Below the pieces are notes generated by a model. It saw only the letters and a program-made list of their open reading frames with translations, searched no databases and had not been told where the DNA came from. Both the position numbers and the translations under genes were made by a program. 64,000 nucleotides of DNA. Source: Luidia sarsii (Eukaryota > Echinodermata > Asteroidea > Paxillosida > Luidiidae). Shown here in pieces: positions 10,511 to 23,400 of the stretch. The stretch spans positions 19,058,788 to 19,122,787 of the forward strand of contig OX465111.1 in the NCBI GenBank assembly GCA_949987565.1, given 5' to 3'. Positions within the stretch are counted from its first letter, which is position 1. Every line of letters begins with the position of its first letter.

Positions 10511-11399
10511 GTCGCCTGAACCAGGCGGACGGAGTTTAGAATGCGATTTAGGTTCAGTATACATGTAGTATTATTTGCGTATGGTTCGTGCGTATCTGAC
10601 GTACCACACCTCCTTGTGCGGACATCCATTTGAAAATGAGCTGCCAAACAAAAGAAAAACCTCAGACGTTCATTCTACACTGTTCTGAGATGTACACCAT
10701 TTCTTGAACATGAAAACGACTCTCCAAAAAAAAAAAAATAATAATAATAATGTCCTCTGGCTTTGAGGAAGGTTCTGCCATGGAGGTAAAAATACCTCCA
10801 CATTTCTGCTAGAATCAAACATGATTTTTTTTTTTTTTTTGGGGGGGGGGCTCATTAGCGTAAAGTAAGCACTTTGCAACTCATAGGTCAATATACATTA
10901 CTAGAAGATAAGTAGTGCTTTATTTTCGTGGTTGAATGAATAACCGAGACGATGCCCTTTTTTCGGAATAACCTGCAGGTTTTGTTTTTGTCGAGGCATG
11001 TGTATAAAGCACTCATGGTATCGGGAGATGTATCGGTAATATGGGGTTCGGAATTAATCTTGCTTTCAAGGCCGCGAAAGCCGAGGCTGTTATAATTACA
11101 GTTTGTATCAATTGAGCCCCGTGTAGAGAGGATAAGTGTATCATGCTATCATGTATAAGCCAGGCTGGTATCAAGTCTACACGAATTTTGATTTGTTGGA
11201 CCGCGATAGCTGCTGTTTAATGAGTAACACGATACCCCATTGTATTCTAAATCGGCGGGTAACGTGATAGGAGCGTGCAGCCCAAAAGCCATTCAAAATC
11301 ACTCGCACACCTGTGCCACATACATTACCGCGCTGTCAAAATATTGACGGGGACTGAGTTATACACCCCCTTTTCTTCAGAAGTGGGATAGTCCAGTAG

Positions 11400-11407
11400 T
11401 ATTTAAA
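11400..11407 (+). promoter_or_regulatory. TATA-like box of the SOUL gene
   Basis: TATTTAAA about 60 nt before the ATG at 11469, placing a start site near 11430 and a leader of roughly 40 nt. This is inferred from spacing alone. Confidence 0.5.
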
Positions 11408-11468
11408 GCATTGCCGTCTGCTCTGAGGACAAAGTTCTGGGGGTGTGCTCTAGCGAGAAGCTTCCAAG

Positions 11469-11471
11469 ATG
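11469..11471 (+). CDS. SOUL gene exon 1: start codon only
   Basis: The leader ends ccaagATG and is followed at once by gtaagc, so exon 1 would contribute only the initiator Met. It joins in phase 0 to exon 2 and gives a compact signal peptide. The alternative is an ATG at 13835 just upstream of exon 2, which would add a pyrimidine-tract-encoded N-terminus and is less likely. Confidence 0.65.
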
Positions 11472-14400
11472 GTAAGCCTGATTTATATATATATTTTTTT
11501 CAAATCTCAGCTGTATTTATTTGAAACTCAGTTTGTAATTTTTTAGTGCCGCAATGATGATTGTGTCCACTCCGTTTAGTTTTAGACTAATTCTCTTTGG
11601 AAATAATGGAATAGGTCATTCTTTGTTCAAACAAATAAAGGAAAAACTGACTGGGAACTTTTAAACAATTTTTGAAAAATAAAAAAATTAGGAGGGCCTG
11701 ACTTTTCGATCCTAGCAGGATCTTTCTCGGAGGCAGATTGACCATTCTACTTTGAGTGGACCGGTACTTGAACCCGAGACCAGGTTTAGTTGCGGTAACC
11801 GTAACCCCCGTTCTCCCTCACGCGGTTACCGCAACCATAACTAGACCTGGTTTTGCGTAGCATACCGGCGGTATTACCATCTGATCTATATCCGCCCCTT
11901 TGATTTTAAATTCGGAGGTACCTATTGAGAGTCGTGACGATCAGTACGAAGTGCGAATAACGAGGATTGACATTGGGGTTATGGACTTTATACACCTGTT
12001 ATCACTCAGGTTCTTGTCAGAACCACACCTCTTCTTTAAGAGACCTTGCATGTACACGGTGTCACCGCAAACCCTCCTGTGTTGTTTCACCCACCATGCA
12101 GAGCCTTAAGTCTTATTTACACCTTATTTACACCTGTTTATGGTGCCGTCTTTGTTTGGCTAAACTTCGCTGATGTGCCAGTCACTGTTTTTCAATGACC
12201 ATTGTTTTGCTTCGTTGTTTTTGTACGTTCGTGAACCTTTAAGTCATTCTGTGGTTTAACTGTTGCTTTGCTGAATTTGTTTGTGGTTGGTGGCCGGGTC
12301 GTTGAAGTCCGATGATCACTTTGATAATGATTGCTGGTGATTGTTTATACTGAAGGGCCGATTTCAATGGAAAATGTACCGCGGTATCTTTCTAAGAAAC
12401 GCCATTAATCCTCAGTAAGAGGATCTTTGGCAGTGTGTATAGGGTAAATATTAATTCTAGGTCGCGATATGATGTCATGATTTAACATTATGTTGTGGGC
12501 TGTTTGGCTTTCGCCGCGGGAAAAAATCGCTCCTCCTCTCCACTCCTCCTCCCTTCCCCTCCCCTCCTTCACCCTCCTCCTCCCTCCTCCTCCCCTCCTC
12601 CTCCCTCTTCCTCCCCTCCCCTCTCTTCCTCCCCTCCCCTTCTCCCCTCCTCCCCTCCCCCCTCCCCTCCCCTCCTCCCCTCCCCTCCCCCCTCCTCCCC
12701 TCCCCTCCCCTCTCCCCTCCCCTCCCCTCCTCCCCTCCTCCCCTCCCCTCCTCCCCTCCCCTCCTTTACCCTCCTCCCTCTTCCTCCCCTCCCCTCCCTC
12801 TTCCTCCCCTCCCCTCCCTCTTCCTCCCCTCCCCTCCTCCCCTCCCCTTCCCTCCCCTCCTCCCCTCCCCTCCTCCCCTCCTCCCCTCCCCTCCTCCCCT
12901 CCCCTCCTTTACCCTCCTCCCTCTTCCTCCCCTCCCCTCCCTCTTCCTCCCCTCCCCTCCTCCCCTCCCCTCCCCTCCCCTCCTCCCCTCCTCCTTCCTC
13001 CTCCCTCTTCCTCCTCTCCCCTCCCTTCCTCCCCTCCTCCCCTCCCCTCCTCCCCTCCCTCCCTCCCTCCTCCCCTCCCCTCCTCCCTCCCCTCCTCCCC
13101 TCCTCCCCTCCCCTCCTCCCCTCCCCTCCTTTACCCTCCTCCCTCTTCCTCCCCTCCCCTCCCTCTTCCTCCCCTCCCCTCCTCCTCCACCCTCCTCCTA
13201 CCTCTTCCTCCCCTCCCCTCCCTCCCCTCCCTCCCCTCCTCATCCCTCCTCCACCTTCCTCCTCCCTCCTCCCCTCACCTCCTCCCCTCCCTTCCCCCTC
13301 CTCCCCTCCCCCCTCCTCCCCTCCTCCCCTCCTCCCCTCCTCCCCCTCCTTCCCTCCTCATCCCCTCCTCCCCTCCTCCCCTCCTCCTCCCTCTTCCTCC
13401 CCTCCCCCACCCTCCCCTCCTCCTCATGCAATCCCCTCCTGCCTCTCCTTCCTCTTCCTCCCCTCCCTCCCCTCCCTCCCCTCCCCTCCCAACCTGCTCC
13501 CTCCTCCCTCTTCCTCCCTCCCCCACCCTCCTCCCCTCCTCCCCTCCCCCTCCCCTCCCCCTCCCCTCCCCCTCCCCTCCTCCCTCCTCCTCCCTCTTCC
13601 TCCCCGTTCACTTCCCATCCTCCTCCAACCCTTCCTCCTTCCCTCCTCCCCATACCCCACCCTCCTCCTACCATCTTTGAAGGAGATCTTGCTTGGATCG
13701 AAACGTCAGTCCCTCTAGTCTCTACACCGCTTGAGACTCGCACTCACACTTCGATCCCAGCAGGACCTTTCTCGATGGCAGGAGGACCGTTCTACTTTGA
13801 CTGGACCGGAACGTGAACCCGAGACCTTGTTATTTTGATTTTCTCTAACCCCTTCCCTCCCTATACCTACCCTTCCCCCTTCCAGAATCGTCTATTGTTG
13901 ATCCTCGTCCTGTGTGGCCTGTTGGCCCACGGTGCGATTGCCCGGAGTGCGTGGCTGACCGACCTGGGGCTTCAAAACACGGAGGTCAACAAGGACATAG
14001 AACGGCAGAGTGGATGGCTGAGTACACTGTCGGACGACGTCCAGGACAGTTCGTTCACCGGTGAATCATCGGTGGGTCATTTTCGTCTTTTAAAGACATC
14101 TTTTGAATCTTTTGAACTTTGGGTGTGGAGGAGGCTTCTCCGAATTTCATGGACTGCAAGGAAAACAAACAGCTGGGTCTTGAATCAAGTAAACACTAAA
14201 AAATCTCTTCTGAACTTCATAGACAAGGGTAGATTGACTTACTTCGGTCATATCATGAGAGCTGACAACAGCCTTGAAAAGATAATCATGCAAGGAAAGA
14301 TGGAGGGCAAAAGGGGACGCGGAAGACCAAGAACAAGATGGTGGGACAACATTCTGGCAAGAGTGGGCCGATCCCCCATAGAGACAATTCGAACAACAAC

Positions 14401-17400
14401 GGACAGATCAGCATGGAGGCTACTTGTCAACATGGTCACCAGGGGCCGAAACCGACCTGATGGAAATAGATAGATAGAAAGACATCTTACACAGACAATA
14501 TGTGACCCGGCACAGCATAATGAGAAATAACCCCCACTTTTGAGATTTTGAGATTTTCTAATGATGTGAAAGAGTGTATTCACTAACTTTCAAATGATAT
14601 CAAAATCTCCTCCAATACATTAACTTTCCGAAAATACGACAAAAATAAAAAATTGATTTGTAATTGAATTGTGAAGATACTTTAACTTTAGGCGTTGTTT
14701 ACTCGACAAGTGTTTTGGTGGGATATTCCTCATGTCGCTGTGCCGGGTCACATATAATTAAGGTGATATACCAAAATGTTGCAAACTGCTTACTGACTAA
14801 AATTACCAAAATGTAAATCTTAAAATTTAGTGGGCCTGACGTTTCGATCCTAGCAGGACCTTTCTCAAAGGCAGAGTGACAAGGACAAAACAGTGTACAT
14901 ATGTCTGTTTTGTCCTTGTCACTCTGCCTTTGAGAAAGGCCCTGCTAGGATCGAAACGTCAGGCCCACTAAATTTTAAGATAATATAATTGTGCAGGCAG
15001 GGTGTTCATGAGCTAAATTATGAGATGAAAGTACATAATATATATAACACGTCTCTATCTATATAGGAGGGTTTGCGGCGACACAATGTATAAGGTCTCT
15101 TAAAGAAGAGGTATGGTTCTGAAAAGAACCTGAGTTCTGAAAAGAACTTATACATAGTGTCACCGCAAACCCTCCTAAAATGTTTCACCCACCATGCAAA
15201 GCCTTAAGTCTTATTATTTTGAATGTGCTCAATTAAATCCCTAATGTATATGTTTCCTTATATCACACACACACATACAACTGTATTTTTATGACTCTAA
15301 CCTTCCGATTTTACATAAATGTGCGTGCTCAACTTTGCACAAATAATTGAGGCGATAAAATTGTGTAAATTTGATTTTCGTGTTTCATATTTTTCCCATT
15401 TACTTGCAACGGACGATACTACTATGCAGTGGACAGGGAGCGTCGGATCGTTTTTCCGTTGGGCTGCTGGCAAAATTACTAAATTGGTGTTTGGGTTCGT
15501 ATCTCTTTTAAATATTAGCAATTTGTATTACCTCGAGGTCGGTTGATTCAGCCATTTTGTTTTTTTCGAAACATGCATGGATACATGATAAAGAAACTGG
15601 AGATAATGATTTTGACCTAAGCCTGGCTACGACAGATAGAAGGGGACAAATCAGGTCGTCATCGCCCTATTCAAGGCGCTCGTTACACTTAATGGGTTTC
15701 CAGGGCTATCGCCCAAAGTCAGTAAATAGAGAGGGAAAGAGTAAATAGATTAGGACCGATTTGAGGTTATCACTTTAAATAACTAGAGATTGGATTGACA
15801 GGTGGAAAGAGAGAGAGGGGAGGGAGGGAGAGAGGGGGAGAGAGAGATGGGGGGGGTGAGAGGTAGGGAGAGAGAGGGAGAGAGAGGGAGAGAGAGAGAG
15901 AGAAAGGGAGAGAGAGAGAGAGGGGGAGGGATAGAGAGAGAGAGAGATAGATGGAGAGAGATAGAGAGGGGGGAGAGAAAGAGAGAGAGAGAGCGAGACC
16001 GATAGACAGAAAGATAGACATACAGACATTCGGATATGCAGAGAGACAGAGAGACAGGCAGACAGGCAGACAGAGAGACAGAGAGACAGACACTCAGACT
16101 GACAGACAGACAGACTGACTACAGACAGACGTCAACCATGCTTCTATCTATCAGTCTAGTCTGTGCTTACAGTAATGTGATCAGATACCGATAACGTGAT
16201 CTTGCGGGTCAGAGACCGCGTCAACCCACAATGATAACACTGAATTAATTCAATGAGGGTTTGCCCTTGCTCGACGTGATACACACTGAATACTCAGTGC
16301 TTTGCCCGATGCCTGATGAAGAAACAAAAATAGACAGCTCGGGCGGGATTCGAACCAGCGGCTCCCGCTTTCTAGCACGGGCTTAACCACTTGACCACCG
16401 AGTAGGTCGTCACCACATGACCTCGACCTCGAAGCAGGAGTCTCGGGTTCGAATCCCGCCCGAGCTGGCAAAATTTCTGTTTTCATCAGGCATCGGGCAA
16501 AGCACTGAGCACTCGGTGTTTATCACGTCGAGCAAGGGCAAACCCTCAATGAATTAAAGTACATTCTCCTCGACGCAAACGTCATGTTATATCCGCGAAA
16601 CACTGAATCACTTAATCACTGTGATTTAGGCCATTTACAAAATAAAGGCTTCGGCCCAGGCTTCGTCTCCGTCTGACAAAACCTGACAACCCATGTTAGG
16701 GTTTGTTTCCGAATTTGAAGGTTTGTTGGCTTGATAAGTATAGAGTACTCACCAGGAAAGTGGGGCCAAACGCTTGTTTTTAGATGGCTGTGATATCATA
16801 ACGAGTAAGCTAAATATGACCGAAGCCTAAGCCCGAGCCTAAGCCTCCATTTCGTAAACGGCCTATGTCACTGTGCAATGATAATAGTCGACGATCTCTC
16901 CGTCCTGAGGCATATAAGCGTGACGACGTTTGACACTTAACCACCGTGGCTAAGCTATAAGTGCGCCTGCGCGAAGCCATGTTTTGCTGAGGCCTCCCCC
17001 ATTCATTCATTCATTTCTCAGGTAGTTACAGGCACAAGCACGAAACAATCCTAACCCTTATCCTAATCCTAACCCTAACAACCTAATCCTTAACCTAACC
17101 CTAATCCTGATCCTAATCCTAACTCTATCAGTAACGCTAACCCAACCCGAACTCTAACTCTAACCGTAACCGTAACCCTAACCGTAGCGCTCTAAGGCTA
17201 ACCTACGCTGGTTTACAAAACACGTCCTTGTATAGTCCCCACACAATTTACGGGGTACCAGCATGGCTCAACGACGGTGGTTAAGCGTCATATGTCGGTC
17301 CTGTCACCAAACCCATCGTAACTTACGATCAATCGCAAGACGATGAGCGATGCACAGAAACCATACGGTGTGTCACAACTTACGATGGGTTATCCATCGT

Positions 17401-20400
17401 AAGTTGAATTACGATGCATCGTAGGGCTTTGTGAAATCCAGCCCTGTTCTATATCTCGAGTCCTGTACCATTTTTCCAAACTGCAGCGAGACAGTGCCGT
17501 CCGAAGCCCGCCCTCAACCGCGTTACATCGAGCTGTGCAACCCGAAGAAGTCCTTCAACTACGAGGCCAGGCAGTACTCTCGCTCCGTCTGGGTGTCCGT
17601 CTCCCTCGTCAGCAAGTTCCCGGATCTGGCCGTGCTGGAGGCTCGCCCCAAGCTGATGGCCTACTTCGAAGGCGGCAACGACCAGAGTAAGGCCTTATAA
17701 TACACTGTCCGGTAGAGTTCGGCTACGGCTCCAGTTTGCACACGGATCTACGGTAAATAGGCCTATAGGTCCTTTACGGATCTGTCTCGGGCTCAGGCTT
17801 CGTCTCCGTCTGACAATACCTCACCATCCAGGTTGTGGTTTGTCGCCGAATTTGAGGGAAAGCACAGAGTATTCGCCAAGAAACTTGGGCCAAACGCTTG
17901 TTTCTAGATGCCTGTGACATTATAACGCTTAAGAGAAATATTAACGTAGCCTAAGCCCTGGGCCTAAGCCTTCATTTCGTAAAGCCATAGAAGCCAGACA
18001 CTTAAGTGGCTATACTTACAATGCTCATCGATTGTTTGCTTGCGACTGGCGCCCCCACCCCGGCAAAGACTACGGCAAAGAATACTATACTATTTATTTG
18101 GGAGGTCACCCTCTAAGGGCTGAATAGTTCAGATGGGAGAGCACTGGTAGTTAATCCATAGGTCTCAGGTTCAAGTCCCGGTCCAGTCGAAGTTTACTTT
18201 GCCAATTTTTAAAATTGCTCATTTTTGTGTATTCTTTCCGGCCGTAGCCAACATATTCGGGCACTGCCTAATGTGGTATGTTGTAGGGCCTACGGCTTCG
18301 AATCGTGCACAGGTCTATAGGGTTGCCAACAGCTAGTGACTGCACGTGTTCCACCATTTGGCTCCGGGCATTATTTTGCACGTGAGCTGACTTGCACAAA
18401 GGCACATGAGCACAACGCGTCATACGAATTGCACACGTTGATTTGAAAGCATCGTAATCACGAGGTCGTGTCCCAACTCTGAGGCTATACGGCTTGAAAT
18501 AATGCGCAAGTCTATGGGAATTGGCAGTAGTCGCTATGGCTTGGGGTTTCCGTAGAGTCGTGTGTAATATGAAGCCACGGTCGGTGATTTCGGACAGGCT
18601 TTAGATGCTTTATTGTCTGGTGATTAACGTATAACCCTAAGGCTTTGTAACTTTTGCAGACGCGTTCAGGCAACATACAAAGGCCCTATACAACATTGGT
18701 AAAGGTTAAAAGATTGATCCTATATGATACAATATGCATGACATAGCACACCTGTGAACATTTCAGCTCAATCCGCCAACCGAGTCTCGAGAATAGCGTG
18801 AAAACCGCTTCATTTGTTTCGCGAAAATGCAGCATTCAACGTATTGTTCCGAAAAATCGTTTAGCATCTAGGAGTTATACGTAAGCTATTTCTTTTACTC
18901 TTAAAAAAAATTACAGCATTTTAGACAGACATATTTCAGTGCGAGGTTTCTACCATAACCATCTTCAAACTGTATAATTTTCATGTAAATCTCTGAGCAT
19001 TTCTGTTTTTCGATCTTACCAGTGTTGTGTAGGGGCTTTAAGGTAGGCCTATACAACCCTTTGCTAAGGCTTCGTAACGCGTCAAGGCAATAGTTAAGCC
19101 AACGCTGTTAATAAAACCCGACATTTGACTCGGGCGTCGTTATGTGCTCCTCTCCTTCTCTGCTTTACATAATCTCTTTCCTCCGTTGGTTTTCCTCTCC
19201 AGACGTAACCATGAATTTCAGCGAGCCGCTCCGACTGCGATTGCCCACGCCCACCGGTCAGTGGGGACCTGACATCAAGAACAAGACCCTCATCTATTCC
19301 ATGTATCTGCCCAAAGAGTTCCAAGACGACCCGCCCGCTCCGACAGACCCCGACGTAAGCCCGCCGTAAACACCGTGTACATCTCAACAGTTAGACACTA
19401 TGAACATCTAAACAGTGAAAATGGGGTGAAAATGTCATTTAGCCGTGAAAAGAAAATTCACCGTGTTTTCACCCCTATTTCATGGCACACAGTAAGCCAG
19501 GTCATTTTCACTGTGTTTTCACCAGTGGTCTACAAGGCCACATTCCTGGTGGTAAATGGCTAGAGGCAATTTAGAAGTATCTTGGAGTGACAGGTACAAG
19601 GACACCATACAGTATCTCTATGAGGGCTGGTGGTCCCTACTGGAAATTGAATCAGCCATCCCTCAAGGCTGGAGCTTGCCACCCTAGATATTCACGTTTT
19701 TTCACGGTCTCTTTAGTGACTTGAAGATGTCCTTATCAGGTCAAAGAAGCAATTATTTTCACGGTTAATTCACTGTAAAATGCACCGTCAAATCACAGTG
19801 ACTTTTTAGTTTCACGGCAAAATGACATTTTCACCCCTTTTCACGGTTCAGATGTTCATAGTGAGAGGGCCTTACGTTTCGATCCTAGCAGGATCATTCT
19901 CAAAGGCAGAGTGGCAAGGACATACACAGACAGTCTGGGGGAAAGGGAAGCCCTGACACATACGACAGAGGAAGGACAAAAAGGGAAGGGAGTGGGATGC
20001 AGATGTACACCAAGAGATTAATGAGAAAAAACCCAAAGGGTGGGGCTTTTTTGTTTGACTCCCCTTCGAACCCGCTTTCTAGTGCAGACGTCTCAGGTCG
20101 CGGGTTCTTGGGAAGCAAGGGTTCGAATCCCGCCCGTGCTGCCTGATTTGTTTTCATCAGACATCGGCCAAAGCACTGCAGCCTATATTTCAAGAAAAGT
20201 TGCGTAAAGTTACGCAACGCACAAATGTTGCGTAAGTCTTGCACCACAATGACTCTTTTCAGCAATATGTGACCCGGCACAGCATAATGAGGAATAAGCC
20301 CACTTTTGAGATTTTGAAGTTTTCTAATGATGTGAAAGAGTATACCATTAGCTTTCAAATGATATCAAAATTGAATATCCTCTAATACTTCAAAATTTCC

Positions 20401-23400
20401 GAAAATACAAACAAAATGAAAATTGATTTGTAATCGAATTGTGAAGATACTTTAACTTCAGGCGTTGTTTACTTAAAAGAGTGTTTTGGTGGGATATTCC
20501 TCATGTCGTTGTGCCGGGTCACATATTATTTAGCAGAGGCAGCAGCGTGTTTGGTAAGCTACGCAACATTTGAAGTTTCGCGAAATCGGCAGCAGGGCAC
20601 TCAGTGTTGATCACGTCCAGCAGGGCAAACCCTCATTGAATTACATGGTGTCATCGAACACGTTCCACACTGTGCTTCCACCGTGAAGTCTTATCCGGGT
20701 TGGCCTTGATCTCATTGGGTCCCTGCAGTTGCATGTGACGGTCGAGGCGCCCAGTGAGTTCTTCGTCATCAAGTTCCCGGGCTACACTTTCGACTTCATG
20801 AACTTCCAAATGTTGGGCAGGCTGAAGGATCGCCTGAACGAGAAGGAGGAACGGTTTGACCGGGGACTGTACTACGTGAATGTCTACAACACGTGAGTGG
20901 ATGGTTGGGATGGGGTGGGGTGGGGTGGGATGGGATGAGATGGGATGGGTGGGATTGGATGGGATGGGATGGGATGGGGTGGGATGGGATGGGATGGGAT
21001 AGGATGGGGTGGGGTGGGATGGGATGGGATGGTATGGGGTGGGATGGAGTGGGATGAGATGGGATATGGGATGGGATGGGATGGGATGGGATGAGGTGTG
21101 ATGGGATGGGATGGGATGGGACGGGATAGGATGGGGTGGGTGGGATGGGATGGGATTGGATGGGGTGGGATGGGATGGGATGGGATGGGGTGGGATGGAG
21201 TGGGATGAGATGGGATGGGGTGGGATGGAGTGGGATATGGGATGGGGTGAGATGGGATGGGATGGGATGGGATGGGATTGGATGTGGTGGAATGAGATGG
21301 GATGGGATGGGGTGGGATGGAGTGGGATGAGATGGGATGGGATGGGATGGATCGGAGTGGGATGGGATGGGATGAGTGGGGTGGGATGGGATGGATGGGG
21401 TGGGATGGGATGGGATGGTTTGGGTGGTGTGGGATGGAATGGGTGGAATTTGGTGTGATGGGATGTGAATGGAAGGGATGGGAATTAGGGATGGGATTGG
21501 ATGGGTGCCATTAGATGTGATAGGTTGCGATATATAGTGTGGGATGAGTGGAGTCCCTGGTGTGGGATAGGATGTTTCGGATGGAATGTAATGGAATATA
21601 ATGAGATGGAATGAGACAAGAGAGGATAGGACAAGACGCAATCTCAACCCCACACCCCTTGCATCCTCCCCCCCCTCCATCAGAACCACGGAGGTGTTCA
21701 ATCGTACCAACGAGGTCATGCTCGCCTTCAACCCGATGGTCAAGAAGCCGCGGTGCGCCGGCACCAAAGACCAGCAGTCCATTGAGCAGCTCTACGCCGA
21801 GATGCAGCAGCAGATGGTACCGGGCAGCAACGCGACGAACGGCCAGCCCTCGTACCGGCAGCTCTGCCCCCTGGGCGAGGACTACGAGGCCCGTCAGTAC
21901 CAGCGCGCCGTCTGGGTCTCCACCACCGTCCGCTCGGTGTCCTCGGACATCGGAGCCTTCCTCGCTTACCCGAAGCTGATGAAGTATTTCGACGGTGGAA
22001 ACGACCAGGGTGAGTTTTTTTTTTTTTGGGGGGGGGGGTCGATCGCCCGATTGCTGTGAGCACGTTTCTTCTAATAGATCGTTAGTGCACCGGCAGCCAT
22101 CTTTGGGGCCTTCGGGTGTTATTAAAATTCTTAAAGTGATATACAAAAATGTTGCAAACTGCTTACTGACTAAAATTTTCAAAATGCAAATCTCAAAATT
22201 AAGTGGGCCTGACGTTTCGATCCTAGCAGGACCTTTCTCAAAGGCAGAGTGCCTTTGAGAAAGGTCCTGCTAGGATCGAAACGTCATGCCCACTAAATTT
22301 AGAGATTGTTATTAAAATTAAGTGACAATGCAGGTACAAAGAGTGCACTCTTGCCTATCCAAGAGGAACAAAGACTAGCCCCAAAGAGGGCCGCCGGTGC
22401 AACCGATCTATTGCCGTCTTGTCATAACAGGTGAAGCTTTGCATGGTGGTGCAAAGCAAATGCAATTCAACTCGTTTTGTGATGAAGCATTTTTATTTCA
22501 TTTGTTTTTTTCAGAAATAAATGTGCCTTTGAGAAAGGTCCTGGTAGGATCGAAACGTCAGGTCCTCTTAATTTTGAGATATATAAATGTGCTTACACCA
22601 CGACGTTTTGTGATTAAGCTTTTTTATTTTGACTAAAGGTTTGCATGTTGTTGTTTTTTCATAAATAAACTTGCCTTTGAGAAAGGTCCTGCTAGGATCG
22701 AAACGTCAGGCCCTCTAACTTGTGAGATAGACAAATGTGCTTACACCACGGCAGCGCAATTCAAGCGTTTTGTGATTAAGCATTTTTATTTTGACTAAGG
22801 TTTGCATGTTTTTGTTTTTTTTCCTAAATAAACGTGCCTTTGAAAAAAGGTCCTGCTAGGATCGAAACAGTGTAATTGAAGCGTTTTGTGATTAAGCATT
22901 TTTATTTTGACTAAGGTTTGCATGTTGTTGTTTTTTCCATAAATAAACGTGCCTTTGAAAACAGGTCCTGCTAGGATCGAAACAGTGCAATTGAAGCGTT
23001 TTGTGATTAAGCATTTTTATTTTGACTAAGCAGTTTTTTGTGATAATCCTGATAATCCTGATTTCTGATAATCCTTCTTTTGTGTTCAGTCATTCACACT
23101 TCTCTCTTTGATCTTTCCCCCTCTTGTCACTAATCCCTACCCCTTGCCCCTCCCTTTGATCTTTCCCTACCAGCTTCACTCTTTGTCCTTTGTTTCTCAT
23201 CCGTGTCCTGATCACTCTCTCCCCCTTCCTTCGTGTACATGTATCTGTTTTGTCCTTGTCACTCTGCCTTTGAGAAAGGTCCTGCTAGGATCGAAACGTC
23301 AGGCCCACTAAATTTTAAGATTTACATTTTGGTAATTTTAGTCATAAGCAGTTTGCAACATTTTTGTATATCACCCAGTTTTTTGTGTGTGTGTTGTTTT

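Larger units (their letters stand above)
7501..11429. other. UCHL5 / SOUL-gene spacer
   Basis: No gene recognised. It holds a PLE tail (7690-8035), a 31-bp minisatellite (8461-9085), a GA-rich tract (9440-10180), a palindromic gcgtaagttacgc element (10340-10510), poly(A)/poly(T) runs (10720-10850), and from 10870 unique-looking sequence that leads to the SOUL-gene promoter. Confidence 0.6.
14061..17494. other. SOUL gene intron 2
   Basis: Contents in order: RT fragment; TGTGACCCGGCAC MITE (14501-14752); inverted PLE-tail dimer (14758-14990); diverged 82-bp-family copy (15060-15215); GA tract (15805-16000) and gaca repeats to 16130; inverted-repeat element (16253-16560); TIR element (16640-16860); telomere-like-core element (16905-17295); MITE scrap (17325-17430). 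15220-15800 shows nothing recognisable. Confidence 0.6.
17687..19202. other. SOUL gene intron 3
   Basis: TIR element copy (17770-17990), SINE (18010-18240), diverged gcttcagtttacacacaggt-type units (18280-18600) and a MITE (18678-19041). No exon is seen. Confidence 0.6.

Noticed and set aside
12490..13743. Long proline-rich (+) and glycine/arginine-rich (-) open frames
   Set aside because: They follow a CCTCCCCT simple repeat in several frames at once; no codon bias or flanking gene structure.
13835..13885. Alternative SOUL-gene start codon at 13835
   Set aside because: It would place a pyrimidine-tract-derived segment before the signal peptide, and the exon 2 acceptor lies inside it; the 11469 start with a TATA-like box gives a cleaner model, though it is not proven.
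20796..21782. 328-codon His/Pro/Ser-rich minus-strand frame
   Set aside because: Generated by the GGGAT microsatellite in SOUL intron 5.
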